Source: Paramagnetospirillum kuznetsovii
GTDB lineage: Bacteria > Pseudomonadota > Alphaproteobacteria > Rhodospirillales > Magnetospirillaceae
Direction: 5' to 3'
NCBI RefSeq assembly: GCF_003284725.1
Contig: NZ_PGTO01000008.1
Span: 62,001 to 126,000 of the forward strand
DNA length: 64,000 nt
Shown piece after piece: positions 57,440 through 64,000 of the stretch (the stretch's first letter is position 1; every line of letters begins with the position of its first letter). Under the pieces are notes generated by a model. It saw only the letters and a list, made by a program, of their open reading frames with translations. It was not told the DNA's origin and made no database searches. The position numbers and the translations under genes are program-made.

Positions 57440-58804
57440 TCACATAGCGCTGACGCGGCGGAGCGTCTGGGGTGATTCATAAGTCGCGTGTTCATTTTCT
57501 TCGCCGTCTGACCAAACGAATGTTTCGCCCTTCTTGAACCATTGGCGTGTTCTGACATGTGATTGAACGTAGATGACCCGATAGTGGTCCGGGGGGCGCG
57601 GGTTTGGTCGCCAATCCTGTTCGGCCAGATTGTCCATGGCCTGCGCGACAACTTGCCCTGTGACTTCGCCAAGGCGCACAGGAACGGCGTTACCCACCTG
57701 GGCGTACTGCTGGCTCGCAGTGCCGCTGAATTTCCAATTAAGGGGAAATTCCTGAATTGCCGCATATTCGCGAAGCGAAAGCGCGCGAACCTCGCTTGGA
57801 TGACAAAGGGAAGTGCTTGCATGGTTGGGCATCGTCACTAATGTGGGACACGGAAGGTCGTAGCTGAGACGTCGCCACCAGCCCGAGCGCCCCCCCTTGG
57901 CAAACCACGCCTTGCCCATAGATTCTTGTTGCAGCGGTATCGGCAAGCTGCGCCAGTTCGAGCCTGGTGGAACCATGCTGAGGAAGCTTTTCTTTCGTGG
58001 GCTGAAATCCATAATCACATCGCCAGGCTCGTTCAATTGGCCGATGGCATCCCCTAACGTGCGCCATGGCTGAAGCTTGTGCGAAGCCTCGAAGAGCGTC
58101 CTAGTTTCCTCCGAGGATTTTGGACCGTGGGTAGGGTCAGGAAAATCAACTGTCGTATTAAAGCGGTTGCCGATGAAGATCGCGCGCTCCCGGAGTTGTG
58201 GAGCGCCATAATTGACTGCGTTCACCTCGAAGCAATCCATATGGTATGGGCCGCCTGATATTTTTTGGAGATCATCGGCGAATAGCCTCACAACGGAGCC
58301 CGGCATTTCATCCGGTTCAAGCGGCTTTCCGTTACGCTCAGCGATAGGACGGTGACGCAGCCCGGCGGATAGCAACCCCCGCACGTTCTCCATGATGAAA
58401 AAACGCGGCCGAATCGCTTCGATGAAGCGCAGATATTCCCACAACAAGGTTCCGCGCGGATCCTGAACCGTCCCACGCCGTCCTGCGGTGCTAAATGATT
58501 GGCAGGGAGGCCCGCCTATCACCAAATCGACATCGCCGGGTTTCAATCCGCAATCTTGAAGGACTTGTAGCGGATCGAATTGTCGGATGTCCCCTTCGTA
58601 GATTTGAAGCGAAGGATGTAATCGGCCCGCGCGATGATTTGCCCGAATCGTGTCGCAGAACGACTTTTCCTTCTCGACGCAGGCAAGAATTTCGAATCGC
58701 CCGAGCCGATCTAGTCCTAGATCCAGCCCCATTGCACCGGAAAATAGAGAAATCACGCTATATTTTTTTTTAGTCGGTGCCGATGAAGGGGGGGGCTGGG
58801 ACAT
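57440..58804 (-). CDS. DNA (cytosine-5-)-methyltransferase of a type II R-M system
   Basis: A 454-aa C5-methyltransferase. Motif I SLFSGAMGLDLGL, motif IV VIGGPPCQSFSTAG with the catalytic cysteine, motif VI FFIMENVRGLL, motif VIII QLRERAIFIGN and motif X QVGNAVPVRLGE are all visible. It protects host DNA from the nuclease encoded directly downstream. Within the first 15 codons are eight consecutive C (58788-58795) and nine consecutive A (58763-58771, minus-strand sense), so slippage could switch the gene off. Confidence 0.94.
   Translation of the reverse strand: MSQPPPSSAPTKKKYSVISLFSGAMGLDLGLDRLGRFEILACVEKEKSFCDTIRANHRAGRLHPSLQIYEGDIRQFDPLQVLQDCGLKPGDVDLVIGGPPCQSFSTAGRRGTVQDPRGTLLWEYLRFIEAIRPRFFIMENVRGLLSAGLRHRPIAERNGKPLEPDEMPGSVVRLFADDLQKISGGPYHMDCFEVNAVNYGAPQLRERAIFIGNRFNTTVDFPDPTHGPKSSEETRTLFEASHKLQPWRTLGDAIGQLNEPGDVIMDFSPRKKSFLSMVPPGSNWRSLPIPLQQESMGKAWFAKGGRSGWWRRLSYDLPCPTLVTMPNHASTSLCHPSEVRALSLREYAAIQEFPLNWKFSGTASQQYAQVGNAVPVRLGEVTGQVVAQAMDNLAEQDWRPNPRPPDHYRVIYVQSHVRTRQWFKKGETFVWSDGEENEHATYESPQTLRRVSAM
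58763..58795 (-). repeat. Two homopolymer tracts at the 5' end of the methyltransferase gene
   Basis: On the coding strand there are eight C at codons 4-6 and nine A at codons 12-14. Both are inside the reading frame and separated by 16 bases. Such tracts are the usual substrate for slipped-strand phase variation. Confidence 0.7.
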
Positions 58805-59249
58805 GTTGATCTATCGCTCTTTTTTACTCTCGCGGCGCCGCTGGTCATTTGGCGGCAAGGCCGAATTAAGATCACATCGCATGACACTTTTCCGCCAAAA
58901 GCACGCAAACTAAGCTTGTCTGAAGGATCTCGCAGGACGCCGCCGCCAAATTAGCGACGAGAATCTGGAAAGGCGTCCAGTATTGATCATGCCTTTAGGT
59001 TGCGCGTCTGTCTGCATTTGCCGACGGTGGACGGCCAAGAAGATCCTTCCAGGCATTGCTCTTACGATCAACGGCATCCCCAATGACCCATAATGATCCA
59101 GAATCGTGCCAACGCGGCGCCGTCGAGATACCCCCGTTGGATTTTGGCCACGAGCGGGATGCGCGACGTCATTCAGCCTGCTAGACTGCGCCAACAACAG
59201 CATCTGGTGGCCATACCTTGTCTTATCCCCAAACTCTCGCCACTACCTT
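58805..59249. other. Spacer between R-M island and ampG
   Basis: No convincing gene. It must contain the methyltransferase promoter, whose immediate leader on the minus strand is A-rich (AAAAAAGAGCGATAGATCAA). A minus-strand open frame at about 58910-59203 lacks any recognisable family and a clear ribosome-binding site. The plus-strand frame of ampG is open back to 59106, but the early part looks non-coding. Confidence 0.4.
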
Positions 59250-60590
59250 ATGCCGATGAATGGGTGGAAACAAGGCTTCGCCGCCTATCTCGATCGCCGG
59301 GTGGTGATGGTGCTGCTGCTGGGATTTTCCAGCGGATTGCCGCTGCTGCTGACCTTTTCCACCCTGTCGGCTTGGCTGAAGGGCGAAGGCATCTCGCGCA
59401 CCGCCATCGGTATCTTCGCCCTGGTGGGAACCCCCTATGCCCTGAAGTTCCTGTGGTCGCCGCTGATCGACCGGCTGCCGCTGCCCATCCTGACCAAGCT
59501 GCTGGGTCGCAGGCGCGGCTGGGGGGTGCTGATCCAGGTGCTGCTGATCGTCGCCATCCTGGCGCTGGGGTCCACCGACCCGCTCAAGCACTTGTGGCTG
59601 ACCGCCAGTCTGGCGGTGGCGGTGGCCTTCCTGTCGGCCAGCCAGGACATCGTCATCGACGCCTATCGGGTGGAAATCCTCGACGATTCCCAGCAAGGAC
59701 CGGGGGCGGGCGCGGTCCAGACCGGCTATCGCCTCGCCATGCTGGCGGCGGGGGCGGGGGCATTGCTGATCGCCGGAAGCTTCGGCTGGTTCGCCGCCTA
59801 CGCCACCATGGCGGCGCTGCTGTCCCTGGGCCTGGCCGTCCTGCTGCTGGGGCCGGAACCGGAGATCAGGGTCTCGGCCGCCACCATGGAGCGCGAGCGC
59901 CGCGCCGCCGAATTCCTGGCCAGCCGCCCGCAGCTAAAGGGCGCCACCGCCAATGTGGCGGCCTGGCTGTATGGCGCCGTGGTCTGCCCCTTCGCCGATC
60001 TGATGGCGCGCCCGGCCTGGCTGGCGGTGCTGCTGTTCGTCATCGGCTATAAGATGGGCGAGGCCATGGCCGGGGCCATGGCCAATACCCTCTATATCGA
60101 GATGGGGTTCCGCCTGGACGAGATCGCCTGGGTCAGCAAGATCTTCGGCTTCGGCGCCACCATCCTCGGCACCATCATCGGCGGCGCCCTGGTGGCGCGG
60201 CTGGGCGTCATGCGCGCCCTGTTGGTCTTTGGGGTGCTGCAATCGCTGGGCAACCTGTTCTACGTGGTCCAGGCCATGGCCGGACATAACATCTGGGCCC
60301 TGGCGGTCTGCGTCGCCGCCGAGAACCTGACGGCGGGCATGGCCGGATCCGCCCTGGTGGCCTATATCTCGGGCCTGTGCAACGTCGCCTATACCGCCAC
60401 CCAATACGCCCTGCTGTCATCGCTGACCGCCGTCGGCCGCACCGTCTTCGCGTCGGCCAGCGGAAAGCTGGCCGATATGCTGGGCTGGGTGGATTTCTTC
60501 TTCCTGACCACCGTGGTGACCGTCCCCGCTTTGGTCCTGCTGCCCTGGCTGATGCGACAGCAGAGCCGGGTTAATCAGCACGTTCAATAG
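59250..60590 (+). CDS. AmpG-family MFS transporter (muropeptide permease-like)
   Basis: A 446-aa MFS protein with about 12-14 membrane helices. It shows the AmpG-type N-terminus (LLGFSSGLPLLLTFSTLSAW), KFLWSPLIDRLPLP, SASQDIVIDAYRVEIL and YKMGEAMAGAMANTLY. It is likely to import anhydro-muropeptides for peptidoglycan recycling. ATG 59250 or 59256 gives the normal start. It stands between the R-M island and ald. Confidence 0.9.
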   Translation: MPMNGWKQGFAAYLDRRVVMVLLLGFSSGLPLLLTFSTLSAWLKGEGISRTAIGIFALVGTPYALKFLWSPLIDRLPLPILTKLLGRRRGWGVLIQVLLIVAILALGSTDPLKHLWLTASLAVAVAFLSASQDIVIDAYRVEILDDSQQGPGAGAVQTGYRLAMLAAGAGALLIAGSFGWFAAYATMAALLSLGLAVLLLGPEPEIRVSAATMERERRAAEFLASRPQLKGATANVAAWLYGAVVCPFADLMARPAWLAVLLFVIGYKMGEAMAGAMANTLYIEMGFRLDEIAWVSKIFGFGATILGTIIGGALVARLGVMRALLVFGVLQSLGNLFYVVQAMAGHNIWALAVCVAAENLTAGMAGSALVAYISGLCNVAYTATQYALLSSLTAVGRTVFASASGKLADMLGWVDFFFLTTVVTVPALVLLPWLMRQQSRVNQHVQ

Positions 60591-60617
60591 CCTCAGTCGT
60601 CGGCGCTCCCTCCGGTC

Positions 60618-60643
60618 GCTTGGCTTTCGCGCCACGCGGCGCG
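60618..60643 (+). repeat. Dispersed hairpin repeat, copy D
   Basis: Identical over 26 bases to copy C, with the palindrome CGCGCC-ACGC-GGCGCG. It is followed by further inverted sequence (CCAAACCGGGTTGAAACCGG, about 60673-60692). It lies in the ampG-ald spacer. Confidence 0.7.
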
Positions 60644-60743
60644 CGCGCTCAACGCGCATGGTCGCTCCGCTCCAAACCGGGTTGAAACCGGAGCTCCAAG
60701 CGGTCATGCTGGTTTCAGGAATCATTCCAAAGGCCATGTCGGC

Positions 60744-61862
60744 ATGCGCGTCGGGATCCCCAGGGAAATCAAGAGTCACGAGTACCGGGTCGGTCTGACG
60801 CCGGGCTCGGTGCGTGAATTGGTTCATCACGGGCATCAGGTGGTGGTCGAGACCGGTGCAGGCGAGGGAATCGGCTGTTCCGATGCCGCCTATCGCGCCG
60901 CCGGGGCCGAGATCCTGGGCACGGCGGCCGAGGTTTTCGCCACCGCCGATCTGGTGGTCAAGGTCAAGGAGCCGCAGCCCGCCGAATTCGCCCTGCTGCG
61001 CGAGAACCAGATTCTTTTCACCTATCTCCACCTCGCCCCCGATCCGGCCCAGACCGAGGCCCTGGTCAAGTCGGGCTGCGTCGCCATCGCCTACGAGACC
61101 GTCACCGATTCCCTGGGCCGCCTGCCCCTGCTGGCCCCCATGTCCGAGGTGGCGGGCCGGATGTCCATTCAGGTGGGCGCCCATTGCCTGGAAAAGGAGC
61201 AAGGCGGCTCCGGCGTCCTGCTGGGCGGCGTGCCCGGCGTGGCCCCCGCCAAGGTGGTGGTGCTGGGCGGCGGCGTGGTGGGCGGCAATGCGACCCGCAT
61301 GGCGGTGGGCTTGGGCGCCCGCGTGGTGGTGCTGGACCGCTCGCTGGCGCGGCTGGCCCAGATCGACGAATTGCTGCTGAACACGGTGGAGACCGCCTTC
61401 GCCACCTTGGACAATATCGAGCACCATGTGCTGGAGGCCGACCTGCTGATCGGCGCCGTGCTGGTGCCGGGCGCCTCGGCACCCCGGCTGGTCAGCCGCC
61501 CCATGGTGGCCGCCATGCGCAAGGGATCGGTGCTGGTGGATGTGGCCATCGACCAGGGCGGCTGCTTCGCCACCTCGAAACCGACCACCCATGCCAATCC
61601 GACCTTTGTAGACGAGGGCGTTGTCCATTACTGTGTGACCAACATGCCCGGCGCGGTGGCGCGAACCTCGGCGTTCGCGCTCAACAACGCCACCCTTCCA
61701 TTCGTGCTGGCACTGGCCGACAAGGGCCTTGTCCGCGCGCTTACCGAGGACCCGCATTTCCGCGCGGGCCTCAATGTTCACCACGGACGGGTCACCCATC
61801 CGGCCGTGGCCCGCGACCTGGGCTATGCCTTCACGGCGCCGGAGAGCGCCTTCTCAGACTAG
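60744..61862 (+). CDS. ald: Alanine dehydrogenase
   Basis: A 372-aa NAD-dependent enzyme interconverting alanine and pyruvate plus ammonium. Motifs: [64 protein letters not shown] (nucleotide binding) and [17 protein letters not shown]. Full length. It is 15 bp upstream of ppa. Confidence 0.97.
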   Translation: MRVGIPREIKSHEYRVGLTPGSVRELVHHGHQVVVETGAGEGIGCSDAAYRAAGAEILGTAAEVFATADLVVKVKEPQPAEFALLRENQILFTYLHLAPDPAQTEALVKSGCVAIAYETVTDSLGRLPLLAPMSEVAGRMSIQVGAHCLEKEQGGSGVLLGGVPGVAPAKVVVLGGGVVGGNATRMAVGLGARVVVLDRSLARLAQIDELLLNTVETAFATLDNIEHHVLEADLLIGAVLVPGASAPRLVSRPMVAAMRKGSVLVDVAIDQGGCFATSKPTTHANPTFVDEGVVHYCVTNMPGAVARTSAFALNNATLPFVLALADKGLVRALTEDPHFRAGLNVHHGRVTHPAVARDLGYAFTAPESAFSD

Positions 61863-61877
61863 GGATACCAAGCAGCA

Positions 61878-62423
61878 ATGGACCTCAAGAAGATCCCCAT
61901 CGGCAAGAATCCGCCCCGCGACATCAACGTGATCATCGAGATCCCGCTGCGCGGCGACCCCGTCAAATATGAAGTCTGCAAGGAATCGGGCGCCATGTAT
62001 GTGGACCGCTTCCTCAACACCGCCATGTACTACCCGGTGAACTACGGCTTCATCCCGCACACCCTGTCCGATGACGGCGATCCGGCCGACGTGATGGTGG
62101 TGGGCCGCATTCCGGTGGCCGTCGGCGCGGTGATGCGCTGTCGCCCCATCGGCGTCCTGATGATGGAAGACGAAGGCGGCATGGACGAGAAGATCCTGGC
62201 CGTGCCCCATTCCAAGCTTCATCCGTTCTACGACGGCGTGACCAGCTACGAGGATCTGCCCAAGATCCTGGTGCAGCAGATCGAACACTTCTTCGTCCAC
62301 TACAAGGATCTGGAAGTGGGCAAGTGGGTCAATCTGAAGGGTTGGGGCGGGCCGGAGAAGGCCGCCGCCATCATTCAGGAATCCATCGACCGCGCCCAGG
62401 CGTCCAAGCCGAAGAAGAAGTAG
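61878..62423 (+). CDS. ppa: Inorganic pyrophosphatase
   Basis: A 181-aa family I soluble pyrophosphatase. Motifs: VIIEIPLRGDPVKYEV, YPVNYGFIPHTLSDDGDPAD (metal-binding aspartates) and MEDEGGMDEKILAVP. It hydrolyses PPi to drive biosynthetic reactions. It probably shares a transcript with ald. The lysine-rich tail KPKKK is common in the family. Confidence 0.97.
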   Translation: MDLKKIPIGKNPPRDINVIIEIPLRGDPVKYEVCKESGAMYVDRFLNTAMYYPVNYGFIPHTLSDDGDPADVMVVGRIPVAVGAVMRCRPIGVLMMEDEGGMDEKILAVPHSKLHPFYDGVTSYEDLPKILVQQIEHFFVHYKDLEVGKWVNLKGWGGPEKAAAIIQESIDRAQASKPKKK

Positions 62424-62448
62424 TCACGGGAACCGACGGCGCGGGGGT

Positions 62449-64000
62449 TCACGCCTGCGCCGTCGCCTTGCGTCCGACCCGGTCGTAGAGTCGGCCGATC
62501 TGGACCAGGCAGACCGAAATATCGACGATCTTGCCATCCATGAGGTCCAAGACGGTTTGGCCGACCTGGACGAGAGCGGCTTCCTCGGGATCACCGGCGA
62601 AGACCATGGGGAAAGCCTCGATCAAGGCGCGGGCTTCGGCCAATTCAACGCCGTAAAGCTTTTTTCCCATGACCTTGTGACATTCCAGATAGCGTTCCGC
62701 CGCGCCCAGCACCACATCCACATGCAGGCGGCGACGCAGGCTTTCGCGTAGCTGAATGGCCAGCTGGCTGGGACGTCGGGCCAATTCGGCGGGAATGAAC
62801 GGCCGCTTGGCCTCGATGGAACTCTTGTCGCGCGCCGCTCCGACACAGACGGCATAGAACTCCGCCAGACCGAACCGCATGTCGCCGTGCTGGGTGAACA
62901 TCATCATCACCAGGATATCGGCGAGGATGTTGTTCATATGCTTCTCGGCCTCGCGCAGGCGATCGCGCAGGAAGCGGGTGGTGGTCTCGGCGTGACCGGC
63001 AAGCCCCAGCAATTCGTCGCGGGACTGCACGAACAGGCGGGTGTTGAAATCCAGCAGGGTGCGCAGGAACTGGAAATCGGCGGTCAATGGCAGGCGGATT
63101 CCGGCATGGACGGCACCGTCATGCAATTCGGCGATCAGCATCAAGGCCTCTTCCTCGTCCTTGTTCAGCTGGTTGGCCGGCGGCAGCGTCACCTTGACCT
63201 TCTTGGTGGTGGTCTCCTTGCCCAGGGCGAATTCCACCCCCATGATGTTGTAGGTCTTGGCGCGGACCACTTCCTTGTCCACGATCTTGACCTCGGGGTC
63301 GAAGCCCACCCCTTTTTGCTGGTTGGCCAGCTTGGTCTCGGCGGATTTATGGTGCTGGGCGAACTTTTCCAGACGGGCATCCACCGCCTTCCACACCAGC
63401 GGCCGCATCTCGGTCCAGAACGCCTTGGCCTTTTCCGGATCGGTCAGCACCGACTGGTCCACCTTGACATAGACCCGGCGTTCCAGGCCGATGCGGCAAC
63501 GCTTGAGCAGCGGCCCGGCGACGAAGGCCTTCAGCACCGCTCCGAATCTGGGATCGAACAGGAAGAAGGGCTGGGTATGGCTGTAGCCGATGGAGGGAAT
63601 GGCCGGGGCCGGAACCTTCATGAGGGACAGGCGGCGGTCCATCAACTCTGTCAGGTGATCGCCGATGCGCGCTTCGGCCGAGGCGAAGTCGTAAGGCGTT
63701 TCGTCCAGCGCATCGTGCGCGAAGTCCAGCATGTCCACCGCGCGGCGATGCGGGTTCTTTTCCGCTTCCAGCCGGGCTTCCTCGGCCGCATGCCATGCCC
63801 TTGCGATTTCTGGTCGCTTGTCGATCACCACCCGGATGACCTCGGCCGCCAGGGACTTCTGCTCCTCCCAGCTCAGGCCCGCCAGACCGGCGGCGAAGGC
63901 GTCCTGAATGGCGGCCAGGAACGGCTCGTCGCTTTGACGCCGCAACAAGACGTGCAGCACTTCGGCCATGAAATGCAGCATGGCGGGCGCGTCGTCGATG
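62449..64000 (-). CDS. Large soluble protein of unknown function (5' end may lie beyond the window)
   Basis: The frame is open from the right edge to the stop at 62449. ATG 63981 would give 510 aa, but no ribosome-binding site precedes it and the codons upstream (IDDAPA) read on without a stop, so the protein may be longer. It is helix-rich without membrane segments or recognised motifs. Segments of note: FFLFDPRFGAVLKAFVAGPL and FALGKETTTKKVKVTLPP. It converges on ppa. I do not recognise the family. Confidence 0.6.
   Translation of the reverse strand, partial: IDDAPAMLHFMAEVLHVLLRRQSDEPFLAAIQDAFAAGLAGLSWEEQKSLAAEVIRVVIDKRPEIARAWHAAEEARLEAEKNPHRRAVDMLDFAHDALDETPYDFASAEARIGDHLTELMDRRLSLMKVPAPAIPSIGYSHTQPFFLFDPRFGAVLKAFVAGPLLKRCRIGLERRVYVKVDQSVLTDPEKAKAFWTEMRPLVWKAVDARLEKFAQHHKSAETKLANQQKGVGFDPEVKIVDKEVVRAKTYNIMGVEFALGKETTTKKVKVTLPPANQLNKDEEEALMLIAELHDGAVHAGIRLPLTADFQFLRTLLDFNTRLFVQSRDELLGLAGHAETTTRFLRDRLREAEKHMNNILADILVMMMFTQHGDMRFGLAEFYAVCVGAARDKSSIEAKRPFIPAELARRPSQLAIQLRESLRRRLHVDVVLGAAERYLECHKVMGKKLYGVELAEARALIEAFPMVFAGDPEEAALVQVGQTVLDLMDGKIVDISVCLVQIGRLYDRVGRKATAQA

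Noticed and set aside
58910-59203. Minus-strand 97-codon open frame between the R-M pair and ampG
   Set aside because: No motif, arginine-rich composition and no initiation signal; treated as non-coding.

Overview
The window reads as chromosome of a high-GC alphaproteobacterium, most likely a Rhodospirillales member close to Magnetospirillum/Paramagnetospirillum. This is inferred from gene content and codon use: a ChpT-type phosphotransferase, a CheA with a fused receiver domain, a Kdp system, an MlaEFD-type lipid transporter preceded by a partner-switch pair, and densely packed ATGA-overlapping operons. No magnetosome genes are present, so the genus is a guess.

Layout. 1-9000: a sparsely coding left edge with a frameshifted small gene, then the complete kdp locus (27-aa microprotein, kdpF, kdpA, kdpB, kdpC, kdpD, kdpE). 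9000-12420: an accessory patch with an IS3-family transposase remnant that truncates a small membrane-protein gene, a dinB gene, and a low-GC two-gene module (DUF4365-like nuclease-fold protein plus a 387-aa protein of unknown function). That module is flanked by a 21-bp inverted repeat and lies beside tRNA-Ser(CGA). 12530-18200: infC, thrS, a metallophosphoesterase and two glycosyltransferases. 18200-24400: hydrolases, an EmrAB-type drug efflux pair with an operator-like palindrome, and a PIN/Phd toxin-antitoxin pair. 24400-31600: a PAS sensor kinase lacking its phospho-acceptor histidine, mtnP with an in-frame methyltransferase-like N-terminal extension, and the queA-tgt queuosine genes. 31600-33340: prolyl aminopeptidase and a second PIN toxin-antitoxin pair.

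33360-40000 is a long co-directional run: a GAF-PP2C-HATPase switch protein, a STAS protein, mlaE/F/D, an auxiliary lipoprotein and an RNA uracil methyltransferase. 40050-46430 is a chemotaxis-type signalling operon headed by chpT (cheA-REC, cheW, cheY, cheB, cheR). 46450-56330 is housekeeping: xseA, purD, queD/queE, a PAS-GGDEF-EAL protein, rsmE, def-fmt-truA. 56338-58804 is a low-GC type II restriction-modification pair whose methyltransferase begins with 8-C and 9-A homopolymers, followed by ampG, ald, ppa and an unknown large protein running off the right edge.

A dispersed hairpin repeat (core CTTGGCTTTCGCGCCACG) occurs four times between genes. The best candidates for something undescribed are the inverted-repeat-bounded DUF4365 module at 10360-12257, the His-less sensor kinase, the coupling of a phosphatase/kinase partner switch to the Mla transporter, and the possible phase-variable R-M system.
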